Positions 9,453 to 16,060 of a stretch of DNA of 21,166 nt are shown here, piece by piece (position 1 is the stretch's first letter; every line of letters starts with the position of its first letter). The translations under genes and the position numbers were made by a program. The stretch lies in NCBI GenBank assembly GCA_013214445.1, contig JABSPG010000018.1, positions 1 through 21,166 on the forward strand, in the 5' to 3' direction. Below the pieces are notes generated by a model. That model did not search any database and was not told the DNA's origin. It saw only the letters and a program-made list of their open reading frames with translations. Source of the stretch: Ekhidna sp. (lineage in GTDB: Bacteria; Bacteroidota; Bacteroidia; Cytophagales; Cyclobacteriaceae).

Positions 9453-9862
9453 TGGTGACCGGCTATATTCAACTTCTGTATGTATTGCTTCAATTGTTTC
9501 ACATTAGTTATTCCAACAACGATTGCGAGTTTTATCTAAGAGTTCCAGACAAGAAATGGGATCATAGTGTAATAATTCTTTCTAGCGATTCAGCTTACTT
9601 TTTTTCAGCAACAGATGATCTATCAATTGGGTCTGCTAGTGCCAAAATTTTAGCTAATACAGAATCTCAATTGGTTGTAGAATACGCTAAAAATTACATT
9701 TATCTTAAAGGGGTAGATACTCTATGTTGGAAGAGAAAAGAGAAATCGTTGACAAGTGACCATTCTGGGAATTTATACACATACAAGAAAACATCTTTGG
9801 AAAAAATCCTAGACATTCTACATGACATATCTGACGAACAGATTATCAGAATTTGTAGATAA
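9452..9862 (+). CDS. Probable immunity protein for the metallopeptidase Rhs tip
   Basis: The 136-aa frame begins with an ATG that overlaps the Rhs stop codon by one base (TAATG), which implies translational coupling. This is the classic position of an immunity gene. The N-terminus (GYIQLLYVLLQLFHISYSNN) is a hydrophobic segment that could be a signal peptide or membrane anchor, so the protein may act outside the cytoplasm. That would suit a toxin that works in the periplasm or at the envelope. I do not recognise its family, and the function is inferred from position alone. Confidence 0.65.
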   Translation: MVTGYIQLLYVLLQLFHISYSNNDCEFYLRVPDKKWDHSVIILSSDSAYFFSATDDLSIGSASAKILANTESQLVVEYAKNYIYLKGVDTLCWKRKEKSLTSDHSGNLYTYKKTSLEKILDILHDISDEQIIRICR

Positions 9863-9884
9863 CAAAACATATTTTACTCTAGCT

Positions 9885-9907
9885 AGCGCGAGCTTGTAGC
9901 TCGTGCT
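9885..9907 (+). repeat. REP-type hairpin at the left end of a RAYT element
   Basis: AGCGCGAGCT and AGCTCGTGCT form a 10-bp stem (one G-T wobble) around a TGT loop. This is the type of palindrome found next to REP-associated tyrosine transposase genes in Bacteroidota. It precedes the transposase fragment at 9945. TTTACT occurs just outside it (9873-9878) and again at 10131-10136 beyond the other REP hairpin. Confidence 0.75.
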
Positions 9908-9944
9908 TAAATGAAAAGAAATAAAAAATGAACGAAAAGTCAGC

Positions 9945-10046
9945 ATGTCAGAAAAGTACAAGTTCTCCAATTCCAAAGGGCTTTATTTCACTACGAGTAC
10001 GGTGGTTCATTGGATCGATCTGTTCTCTAGAAAAGAGTTACGCTGC
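9945..10046 (+). pseudogene. 5' fragment of a REP-associated tyrosine transposase (Y1/IS200-like)
   Basis: From the ATG at 9945 the frame reads MSEKYKFSNSKGLYFTTSTV then VHWIDLFSRKEL. This is the typical N-terminus of Bacteroidota RAYT / IS200-like Y1 transposases, which cut single-stranded DNA at REP hairpins. After about 32 residues the match ends and the frame soon closes. The HUH motif and the catalytic tyrosine are missing, so the gene is dead. With REP hairpins on both sides it looks like an internally deleted element that another RAYT could still mobilise. It separates the immunity gene from module A, whereas module B abuts its immunity gene. Confidence 0.75.
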
Positions 10047-10109
10047 TCTACGGATTTAAAGAGGTTGAGCAGTTCTTTGTCCTGTAGCTGAGAGCTGGCC
10101 ATCTCATAG

Positions 10110-10128
10110 CGCTCGTTTGTAACGAGTG
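10110..10128 (+). repeat. Second REP-type hairpin, right end of the RAYT remnant
   Basis: CTCGTT (10112-10117), a TGT loop and AACGAG (10121-10126) form a stem extended by a G-T and a C-G pair. It shares the TGT loop and overall shape with the hairpin at 9885 but has different stem bases. It ends 6 bp before the stop codon of the convergent XRE gene, so it may also act as a transcription end. Confidence 0.7.
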
Positions 10129-10134
10129 AGTTTA

Positions 10135-10458
10135 CTACAAAGCCTTGAGCTTAGCAGCTTTAATGAGGTTATCGAGGGTGTAGAAGATATGTGTTTTATC
10201 TTCTTCAGGCAGTTTTTGCAGTTCCAGTATGCGGTTCATAGTGGACTTGTCCAGTTGCTGGTCTGCTGCACCCACTAAGAAATCCAGACTCACATCCAGG
10301 TAATCCGCCATCTTGGCCGCTACTTCGATAGAGGGCTTCATCTCGTCCCGTTCGTATCGTCCGATGGCAGGCCCTTTAGTGCCCAGGTGTTTAGCCAGGT
10401 CATCCTGAGACAACCCTTTTCTTTTTCTAGCCTCTAATAGCCTGCTTCCGAAACTCAT
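10135..10458 (-). CDS. XRE-family transcriptional regulator, module A
   Basis: The ATG at 10458 starts a 107-aa cytosolic protein. A helix-turn-helix of the HTH_3/XRE type lies near residues 5-60 (GSRLLEARKRKGLSQDDLAK, then IGRYERDEMKPSIEVAAKMA and YLDVSLDFLVG), and a helical C-terminus probably dimerises. A 22-codon upstream extension has no regulator-like sequence and is not used. The gene is divergent from the ATPase gene with a 137-bp gap holding promoter and operator-like sites, so it probably controls module A and itself. The last 17 codons (from IFYTLDN to KLKAL) are encoded by a 53-bp block identical in the module B regulator, while the rest of the two proteins differs widely. Confidence 0.88.
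   Translation of the reverse strand: MSFGSRLLEARKRKGLSQDDLAKHLGTKGPAIGRYERDEMKPSIEVAAKMADYLDVSLDFLVGAADQQLDKSTMNRILELQKLPEEDKTHIFYTLDNLIKAAKLKAL
10136..10188 (-). repeat. 53-bp perfect repeat at the 3' end of the XRE gene, copy 1
   Basis: Identical to 17731-17783; on the plus strand it begins TACAAAGCCTTGAGCTTAGC. In the following 50 bp inside the genes the two copies match at only about half the positions by my count. The block covers the stop-codon end of both XRE genes. It forms the right border of the toxin-immunity cassette in each repeat unit, with the 39-bp block on the left. Confidence 0.95.
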
Positions 10459-10595
10459 AGATATTGAATACAACAGTAAAACAACGAAAGTGTCAAAAGT
10501 AGGCAACACAAGTGTTTTGAACAAATCATAAACTGTTTGCTAAATAGAAAGGAAACGTTACCTTTGGAACGAATCTGTTCTAAAAAACTTTTTTT
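10459..10595 (+). promoter_or_regulatory. Divergent promoter/operator region of module A
   Basis: TTTG (10536-10539) and TACCTTTG (10559-10566), 19 bp apart, are a good Bacteroidota promoter reading into the ATPase gene. A palindrome AACAC-AA-GTGTT lies at 10505-10516. GAAC/GTTC half-sites occur at 10519, 10567 and 10577, and the last two form a small inverted repeat just after the -7 element, where a regulator could block transcription. The XRE protein is the natural candidate to bind here. Confidence 0.6.
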
Positions 10596-12161
10596 ATGCA
10601 ATCAACGAAGCTCAACAGCACCAACCCCGAACATCTCACTTATGAACACGAACCCTTAGCCATAGCAGTATTGGGAGGGATCCGACTAGAAGGGCTGGAC
10701 AGGTTAAGGGTGACTTTGAAAGTACAAGTAGAGCATGTGAGTATTAGGCACAACTTAGACCTCTACAATGACAATCAACTCGAAAAGCTCATCCGAAAGA
10801 TCGCCGAACGGTTAGAAATTGGGACGAGTGTGGCAGCAGCAGCTTTAAGTGATTTAACCGACCAACTCGAAAGATACCGACTGGAAGAAATCGAAAAACA
10901 ACAAACCGAACAAGAGATCGAACGACGGATGCTCACACCCGAAGAGATCAAAACAGCAAAAGTCTATGCATCTGCCCCCAGCCTGATGCAACGTACCGGA
11001 GACGACCTGCAATCCACCGGTATCATTGGTGAATGGGAAAACGCCCTGACCCTGTGCATGGTCATGACCAGCCGCCTGTGCAATGACCCCATCAGTGCGA
11101 TCACGCTGGCCAAAAGCGGAATGGGCAAGAGTTACCTACAGGAAAAAGTAGCCGCCATCATGCCACAGGAAGCCATCATTGAAAATACCATGATTACCGA
11201 GAGTAGCTTTTACCGCTTCGGCAGGCACGAGCTAAGTGGAAAAATATTCCTCATAGAAGACCTGGACGGAGCAGAAGCGGTATTGTACCCGATCAGAGAA
11301 ATGCAATCGAAAAAAAAGCTGAGCAAGACCGTAACGATCAAAGACACGACGGGCAAGCTCAAAACCGTGACCCTCATAGTCGAAGGGCCGATCAGCGTAT
11401 GCGGTTGCACCACGAGGGAAAGTATCTATGACGATAATGCTAATCGAAGTTTGTTGCTCCACCTGGATGGCAGCAAAGTACAAGACGAGCAGATCATGAG
11501 TTACCATCGGAAAGTAAAAGCAGGAAAGATCGACAAAGACAAAGAAGAACAAGCCAGGGAACAGTTAGAGTTGGTACAACGCATCCTGCGACCGATCAAG
11601 ATCGTGAATCCCTATGCAGAACTGATTCAACTACCTTCTACTGTTCACAATCCAAGAAGGACCCTGCCGATCCTGTTGAGCTTTATCGAAGCGATTACCT
11701 TCTACCATCAGTACCAAAGAGAAGAACAGGCAGACGAAAACGGCGAAGTATTCATAGAAACAGCACCAGAAGATATTGAATGGAGCTTCAATCTTCTAAA
11801 GGATATATTGTTCAAGAAGAGCGATGAATTATCAGGAGCATGCAGAAAGTTCTATGACTGGTTGCAAGCCTGGACAAAGAATAACTCGATTACAAAGTTC
11901 CACGCCCGAGACATCCGGGAAGCGAAAAGAATCCATCCGAGAACCCTGACCAGATACCTGGAAGAATTACGGATGTTTGGAAGGATTGAGATCACCGGAG
12001 GCAAAAAACAACGGGTAGGCTATGAATATGAGTTGGTGACCTGGCAAGCAGATGCCAGCCTGCAAAGCACTCTGGAGGAGTGGGTCGAATCTACGCTAAA
12101 AGAGATTACACAAACCCATGAAAAGCAAACAAAAGGCCAAAAGAAAAAGAAAGCTGCTTGA
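10596..12161 (+). CDS. P-loop ATPase of a recombinase-type mobile element, module A
   Basis: The product is 521 aa. It has a Walker A motif AKSGMGKS (172-179, K178) and a Walker B FLIEDLDGAE (E221, D222). These sit in a region (YASAPSLMQRTGDDL, GIIGE, EGPISVCGCTTRESIYDDNA) that I recognise from Bacteroidota element proteins that also carry CHC2 zinc-finger/primase domains. Here the CHC2 part is absent: the protein starts with NPEHLTYEHEPLAIAVLGGI, which usually lies after it. The C-terminus (about 420-520) is basic and helical and may bind DNA. A role in loading DNA or assembling the recombinases is plausible by analogy with transposition ATPases, but not shown. It is diverged from its counterpart at 18204, mostly after the first 100 residues. 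The ATG follows an A/T-rich leader without a Shine-Dalgarno site. Confidence 0.75.
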   Translation: MQSTKLNSTNPEHLTYEHEPLAIAVLGGIRLEGLDRLRVTLKVQVEHVSIRHNLDLYNDNQLEKLIRKIAERLEIGTSVAAAALSDLTDQLERYRLEEIEKQQTEQEIERRMLTPEEIKTAKVYASAPSLMQRTGDDLQSTGIIGEWENALTLCMVMTSRLCNDPISAITLAKSGMGKSYLQEKVAAIMPQEAIIENTMITESSFYRFGRHELSGKIFLIEDLDGAEAVLYPIREMQSKKKLSKTVTIKDTTGKLKTVTLIVEGPISVCGCTTRESIYDDNANRSLLLHLDGSKVQDEQIMSYHRKVKAGKIDKDKEEQAREQLELVQRILRPIKIVNPYAELIQLPSTVHNPRRTLPILLSFIEAITFYHQYQREEQADENGEVFIETAPEDIEWSFNLLKDILFKKSDELSGACRKFYDWLQAWTKNNSITKFHARDIREAKRIHPRTLTRYLEELRMFGRIEITGGKKQRVGYEYELVTWQADASLQSTLEEWVESTLKEITQTHEKQTKGQKKKKAA

Positions 12162-12163
12162 AG

Positions 12164-12184
12164 AAATAGGACATAAATAGGACA
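12164..12184 (+). repeat. Two direct repeats of AAATAGGACA before Int1 of module A
   Basis: AAATAGGACA occurs at 12164-12173 and 12175-12184 (11-bp period), with an inverted TGTCC at 12195-12199. It lies in the 100-bp gap between the ATPase and Int1 genes. Module B has a different direct-repeat set in the same gap. Confidence 0.5.
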
Positions 12185-12261
12185 AAGTGCTACTGTCCAG
12201 TATTTATCACTGAAAGCCAGCGACTTAGCAATAAGACACCTCAAACTAAAAATAGCGTGAC

Positions 12262-13281
12262 ATGAAAAAACTGATACTTGAAAACCCATCCTTTAGATAT
12301 TTAGAGACCTCCTTCAGGGAGTGGTTGGACATATTGGGCTATGCAGAGACAACCGTTTACTATCTGCCTTTACACGTGAGAGAGTTCTTGTATTATTTAG
12401 AGACGCAAGGCGTCAACCAAATCAAGCAACTAGAACCAGCACAGATCAAAAGCTATTACGAGAAGTTAAAAGAACGATCTAATGACCGAAAAGACGGAGG
12501 GTTGAGCGGAGCACACCTGAATAAGCACTTGCAAGCACTGAGGAAGTTTACCGACTACTTGCGAGAAGTCGGACGAATCGAAATCCCTATGTTGACTTTT
12601 AAGAATGAGACCGCAGAGAACAAACTAACCTATCTGACAGAAGAAGAAATAGACCAACTGTTCAAAGCGACTTATCTACCGCCACCGTCAAAAAAGAACA
12701 TACCAGAAGAAAAGCAGGAAGCCATCCAGGCAAGAGATCGGGCCATGTTGGCCGTGTTTTACGGATGTGGATTAAGAAGGAATGAAGGAGTAAGCTTAGA
12801 TATAGCAGATATCAACTTCGATCATGCAGTGTTACACGTGAGGAAAGGGAAAGGACAGAAAGAGCGATTAGTACCCATCAGCAGGCAAAACCTGCTTCAT
12901 TTACAATCATGGGTCTACGACTACAGACCTTGTCTGACATCAGGAGCCAAAATCGAAGCACTCTTTATCAGCTACAATCATGTAAAAAGGATGCATGGAC
13001 AAAGCTTATTGATACGGTTGCATAATCTGATTTACCAGACAGATAATGAAGAGTTAAAAGAGAAGGAAATAGGACTGCATACGCTTCGTCACAGCATTGC
13101 TACCCATCTATTGCAAGCAGGAATGAAGCTGGAATCCATCAGCCGATTTTTGGGGCATAGCTCTTTAGAATCCACCCAGCTGTACACGCATCTAGTGCCA
13201 GAAGCCAATGGCCAACGCCAACAGTCATTTACTAATATCCCGACCTATGAAATCACAGATACCATCCCGACCATCGACTGA
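12262..13281 (+). CDS. Tyrosine recombinase Int1, module A
   Basis: The 339-aa integrase has an N-terminal SAM-like core-binding domain (about residues 10-100: SFREWLDILGYAETTVYYLP and the following helices). A C-terminal catalytic domain follows, with the full set of residues: R172 in GCGLRRNEG, a lysine in RKGKGQKERLVP, H273-x-x-R276 in LHTLRHS, H299 in FLGHSS and nucleophile Y308 in STQLYTHL. It should cut and rejoin DNA through a 3'-phosphotyrosine. It is followed closely by Int2 (4-bp gap), so the two are probably made together and may act as a heteromer, as XerC/XerD do. Most of the protein is identical to the module B copy, far more so than the ATPases or XREs. Confidence 0.93.
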   Translation: MKKLILENPSFRYLETSFREWLDILGYAETTVYYLPLHVREFLYYLETQGVNQIKQLEPAQIKSYYEKLKERSNDRKDGGLSGAHLNKHLQALRKFTDYLREVGRIEIPMLTFKNETAENKLTYLTEEEIDQLFKATYLPPPSKKNIPEEKQEAIQARDRAMLAVFYGCGLRRNEGVSLDIADINFDHAVLHVRKGKGQKERLVPISRQNLLHLQSWVYDYRPCLTSGAKIEALFISYNHVKRMHGQSLLIRLHNLIYQTDNEELKEKEIGLHTLRHSIATHLLQAGMKLESISRFLGHSSLESTQLYTHLVPEANGQRQQSFTNIPTYEITDTIPTID

Positions 13282-13285
13282 TCAA

Positions 13286-14149
13286 ATGTTGACTAATTAC
13301 TTGAAACAAAAAGGCTACAGCAGTACTTCCAGAGCATCCTACATCAAAAACATCCGCTACTTCCAAGACTGGTTAAAAGGTGAAGCGGTAGCAATAGAAG
13401 AAGTGAGCTATCAAGATGGACTGGCATACCTTGATTACCTGAAACGAAAAGGATTGACCCAAACGAGCAGGTATCATTACCTGATGGCCGTCAATCACTA
13501 TTATGACTACCTCATTGAAGCACACAAGTTAGACAGGAATCCACTCACACGAATTAAGATAAGACCAGGGAAGCGAACACAAATCTATCAGGTGATCGAA
13601 CCCCACGAACTACACAGGATCTATGCAAGTTGTCCGGCAGAAACTATCCATAAGAAAAGGAATAAAGCTATGTTGGGGTTATTGGTTTATCAAGGGTTAC
13701 GCACCGGAGAAGTGTATCAAATGCAAGTAGATCAGATCAAGCTACAAGAGGGAGTTGTGCAGGTTTACGGAAGCAGAACAAGCAACGAAAGAACGCTTGA
13801 ATTAAAACCCTTTCAGGTGATGGAGCTGTATGAATATGTAATGAATGGGAGAGAGGAAATCCTCCGACAATCTAATGAAGAGACACAGAGACTATTTATT
13901 GGAATATCCGGAGGGCAATCGCCTGGACACTACCTGTCTGAAATTATGAGACAGTTAAGAAAAAACCACCCCAATCTGACAGCACAGCAGATCAGAGCAA
14001 GTGTGATCGTGAAGTGGCTCAAGCAATACAATCTGAGAAAAGCGCAATACCTGGCAGGGCATAGATACGTGAGCAGTACCGAGAAATATCTGCAAAACGA
14101 AGTAGAAGGATTAAAACAAGAAATCGAACAATATCACCCACTGGGATAA
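13286..14149 (+). CDS. Tyrosine recombinase Int2, module A
   Basis: The ATG at 13286 (MLTNYLKQKGYSSTSRASYI) gives 287 aa. A longer frame from 13208 overlaps Int1 and has no family-like sequence. The SAM-like N-terminal domain is clear. The catalytic domain keeps R139 (QGLRTGE), R237 (QQIRAS), H259 (LAGHRY) and Y268 (STEKYL). The first histidine of HxxR is replaced by glutamine (Q234). That position varies in some active recombinases, so loss of activity is not certain, but a helper role beside Int1 is possible. The counterpart at 20843 overlaps its Int1 gene. Confidence 0.9.
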   Translation: MLTNYLKQKGYSSTSRASYIKNIRYFQDWLKGEAVAIEEVSYQDGLAYLDYLKRKGLTQTSRYHYLMAVNHYYDYLIEAHKLDRNPLTRIKIRPGKRTQIYQVIEPHELHRIYASCPAETIHKKRNKAMLGLLVYQGLRTGEVYQMQVDQIKLQEGVVQVYGSRTSNERTLELKPFQVMELYEYVMNGREEILRQSNEETQRLFIGISGGQSPGHYLSEIMRQLRKNHPNLTAQQIRASVIVKWLKQYNLRKAQYLAGHRYVSSTEKYLQNEVEGLKQEIEQYHPLG

Positions 14150-14353
14150 TCAAAGAAAGGCATATGAAAAATAGAAGTCCATAGATGCCATTGGCATATT
14201 AGATAATTTTACTCTTGAAATCGCAAAATCAAACAATGTTTTTTTAAATGATATGCCCTTGTATGGCTTGTGGACTGGAAACGGCTACAGGTGTTTTTGC
14301 GAACACCAAGAGAGCCTAAGCAAGGGTTTTTTTAACCTCTTAAAATCGCAGAA
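14150..14353 (+). other. Structured 200-bp leader before the 75-aa gene
   Basis: There is no gene here. The segment holds ATGCC-ATT-GGCAT (about 14185-14198). GGCATAT occurs at 14159 and 14193, and its inverse ATATGCC at 14251, allowing a 7-bp long-range stem. A hairpin GGTGTT/AACACC lies at 14290-14307. A nested hairpin follows just before the next start codon: AAGAG/CTCTT (14308-14341) enclosing GGTT/AACC. This could be a regulatory 5' leader or small RNA. Confidence 0.4.
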
Positions 14354-14581
14354 ATGAAAACGAAAAATGAAGAGCTTAAAAAGCTTATCGAACACATCGA
14401 GTCCTATCATAATGGGGATTACATCCCTATCATTATTGACTTGTCCAGAGCAATTTACATGTTACACTATGTTGATAAAGACGATGTAGGTGCTTTGAAA
14501 ATACAGAATACTTGTTTTGAACTTTACAATTTGATTGAGTGCTTTTATGAAGCCTACCAAGTGCGACAGCAAGTAGCGTGA
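14354..14581 (+). CDS. Hypothetical 75-aa protein
   Basis: An acidic, helix-rich small cytosolic protein that begins MKTKNEELKKLIEHIESYHN and contains IIDLSRAIYMLHYV and CFELYNLIECFYEAYQV. It has no signal peptide or transmembrane segment and is not recognised. It has a natural ATG after a structured leader and a strong hairpin after its stop, so it looks like a self-contained transcription unit. It may be an accessory gene of module A. It could be matched by a gene beyond the right edge of the window if module B carries one. Confidence 0.6.
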   Translation: MKTKNEELKKLIEHIESYHNGDYIPIIIDLSRAIYMLHYVDKDDVGALKIQNTCFELYNLIECFYEAYQVRQQVA

Positions 14582-14590
14582 GAATAGTGT

Positions 14591-14620
14591 AAGCAGGTAT
14601 TTAAGCATGAATACCTGCTT
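14591..14620 (+). terminator. Perfect 11-bp hairpin after the 75-aa gene
   Basis: AAGCAGGTATT and AATACCTGCTT form a perfect 11-bp stem with an 8-nt loop, 10 bp after the stop codon. Only a weak T-rich stretch follows. It is most likely a transcription end that separates this gene from the toxin-antitoxin pair. Confidence 0.6.
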
Positions 14621-14621
14621 A

Positions 14622-14637
14622 TTGATACGTTTATCAA
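14622..14637 (+). promoter_or_regulatory. Palindromic operator candidate of the toxin-antitoxin pair
   Basis: TTGATA-CGTT-TATCAA is a 6-bp-arm palindrome 18 bp before the antitoxin start. Type II antitoxins commonly repress their own promoter through such sites. No binding data can be read from the sequence. Confidence 0.45.
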
Positions 14638-14655
14638 ACTAAAACAAACACCTAA

Positions 14656-14925
14656 ATGGAAATAAATCGTTATTTTGTAGATATGGACTTACAAGCAGAA
14701 AAATACCTATTGATCGAAGAGTTAATGAAGGTTCAGGACATCAAAATGATCACTCAACTTAAAACCATCCTTCACAATAGAGATCAGGTAATTGCTTATG
14801 AAGCCGATGGACAGCCCATCACAGAATCTCAAATGCGATCTGATATTTTAGAAGCAAAAGAACGCATTAAATCCGGTCAATATACCACACAAGAAGATCT
14901 GGAAAGAGAAGCTGAAAACTGGTAA
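14656..14925 (+). CDS. Antitoxin of a RelE/ParE-type pair
   Basis: This 89-aa acidic protein has the C-terminal pattern seen in Bacteroidota antitoxins paired with RelE/ParE toxins: VIAYEADGQPITESQMRSDI followed by EAKERIKSGQYTTQEDLERE and AENW. The N-terminal half is helical (EKYLLIEELMKVQDIKMITQ) and may bind DNA or dimerise. Its TAA is directly followed by the toxin ATG with no spacer, so the two are translated together. In type II systems the antitoxin covers the toxin and stabilises the element that carries the pair. Confidence 0.75.
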   Translation: MEINRYFVDMDLQAEKYLLIEELMKVQDIKMITQLKTILHNRDQVIAYEADGQPITESQMRSDILEAKERIKSGQYTTQEDLEREAENW

Positions 14926-15231
14926 ATGGGAGAAGAAATCAAATCGTATGTCGTCATCTGGGATGATGAGGCTAAGGTACAATTAAGAGCTCTTTACGAT
15001 CACATCAAATACAAATCACTGGCCAATGCCAAGAAGGTGAGAACAGATATCCTTAAAACTGCAAGGAGTCTGAAAAATATGCCTGAAAGGTATGAGGAGT
15101 ATCCTCCTATGAAAAGAATCCCCGGAAACTTTAGGTTCAAAGAAGTTGCTTCTCAGTTGCTCATTTATGACGTAACAGACACGCAAGTACATATCGTCAA
15201 ACTCGCACATAAAAGAGAGCTAAATCAATAA
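14926..15231 (+). CDS. RelE/ParE-superfamily toxin
   Basis: The 101-aa basic protein shows the RelE/ParE pattern: SYVVIWDDEAKVQLRALYDH in the first strand and helices, ARSLKNMPERYEEYPPMKRI in the middle, and FRFKEVASQLLIYDVTDTQV then HIVKLAHKREL in the C-terminal strands. Members either cut mRNA on the ribosome (RelE) or poison gyrase (ParE), and the sequence alone does not decide which. The start at 14926 touches the antitoxin stop. The pair sits between the recombinase genes and the structured segment at 15232, so it may help keep the locus from being lost. Confidence 0.82.
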   Translation: MGEEIKSYVVIWDDEAKVQLRALYDHIKYKSLANAKKVRTDILKTARSLKNMPERYEEYPPMKRIPGNFRFKEVASQLLIYDVTDTQVHIVKLAHKRELNQ

Positions 15232-15234
15232 GTC

Positions 15235-16060
15235 CAACTGGTAGGATACTATTGCAGTTGACTCCCTTTGGTCGCCATGCCAAGTGAATCTGATAGCCAC
15301 TATTGGTGAGATTAAAAGGTGTGCTGGGCTGGAAGCAAGCGGCACTGTTCCCGCACGTCTTCCGACCCACAAGCCACACAGTACCCCAAGCTCCATCCCT
15401 GCACGGCTGTTCTTCCTGTGCGTCCAACCGCCACGGCTAACCCGTCCACGCCCAGCCACAGCCCTAGTTAATCCGCATCTACCGCCCCTGTCTGCTACTG
15501 CCTGACGTTCGGGTGCTGAATAGCAACCACAGAATGAAAAAAGCAAATCCGATCCCTCCTTAAAACATGCGCTGTATCCTGTAATCTGATTATTGAAATC
15601 CCAGCCTCGTTGCACTTGCGGCAGGACAAAAAGGCTACAGCATACAGCGCATATTTATCCCATACCAAACCCAATTTGCTTTTGTTCATCTGTGGCAACC
15701 CCGCCCTTCTCCAGTCAGAGCAGCCAGGGGGTGCGGTTGTTCGCTGGATAGATCATCGAGTGAGAAAGAGTGGCTTTCCCGTGCTGAGATCGTGCAACTC
15801 GAAAGTGAGATAAGATGCGGGCAGTAACGGTTAGGGTCGTCAAGAGCCAGAAACTAAAGAAGTGCAAGCCTGCCGTGCATCGGCCGAGATCACCACCCGA
15901 TCAAGTGAGTAGCTGCGTGGCACATCATCCCGATAACTAAATGGGTATTAAGAGCAGTTGAGAAAGAATGATTATCCGACCCATTTACCCATCGGAACGA
16001 TGACAACCCTTTGCGTGTAAGCCATTGTTTACTATCTTCGAACCGTGTGCAAAGGCACGC
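15235..16060 (+). ncRNA. Candidate large structured RNA or folded DNA region, unknown class
   Basis: No frame on either strand looks like a protein, and 15361-15480 is about 62% G+C by hand count. Successive paired segments: 15235-15240/15255-15260; 15326-15335/15359-15368 (one mismatch, one wobble); 15401-15406/15416-15421; 15567-15577/15642-15652 (11 bp, perfect); 15696-15706/15729-15739 (one mismatch, one wobble); 15757-15761/15797-15801 enclosing 15764-15768/15774-15778; 15925-15946/15979-16003 (TCATC, CCGAT and AAATGGGT arms with a 4x4 internal loop and a bulge); and 16045-16050/16055-16060. The strand and the ends are unknown. It matches no RNA class I know. It lies between the toxin-antitoxin pair and the silent Rhs tip. 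Confidence 0.5.

Larger units (their letters stand above)
10135..14149 (+). mobile_element. Tyrosine recombinase module A (XRE - ATPase - Int1 - Int2)
   Basis: One divergent regulator and three co-directional genes recur in the same order at 17730-21166. There is no relaxase, type IV secretion gene or DDE transposase. The set therefore looks like a small integrative element or recombinase cassette rather than an integrative conjugative element. The left limit is placed at the XRE stop because module B also begins there, 10 bp after an immunity gene. The right limit is unknown: the 75-aa gene, the toxin-antitoxin pair and the structured segment up to 16168 may belong to it. No terminal inverted repeat or target-site duplication was found. 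Confidence 0.6.

Noticed and set aside
10041..10131. Minus-strand reading SSQLQDKELLNLFKSVEQ that resembles an XRE C-terminus, a possible third regulator remnant
   Set aside because: Part of the same reading is the REP hairpin, and the stretch is short. The RAYT-remnant explanation covers it without a third module, though a small regulator fragment cannot be excluded.
10135..14149. Conjugative or mobilisable transposon, or a recombinase-in-trio element
   Set aside because: There is no relaxase or secretion gene, and only two recombinases per module instead of three.
15197..15813. Several open frames on both strands in the GC-rich segment
   Set aside because: They overlap each other on both strands, have odd composition (runs of R, G, S, P) and no family motif. 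They follow from the low stop frequency of GC-rich DNA and do not respect the helices found there.
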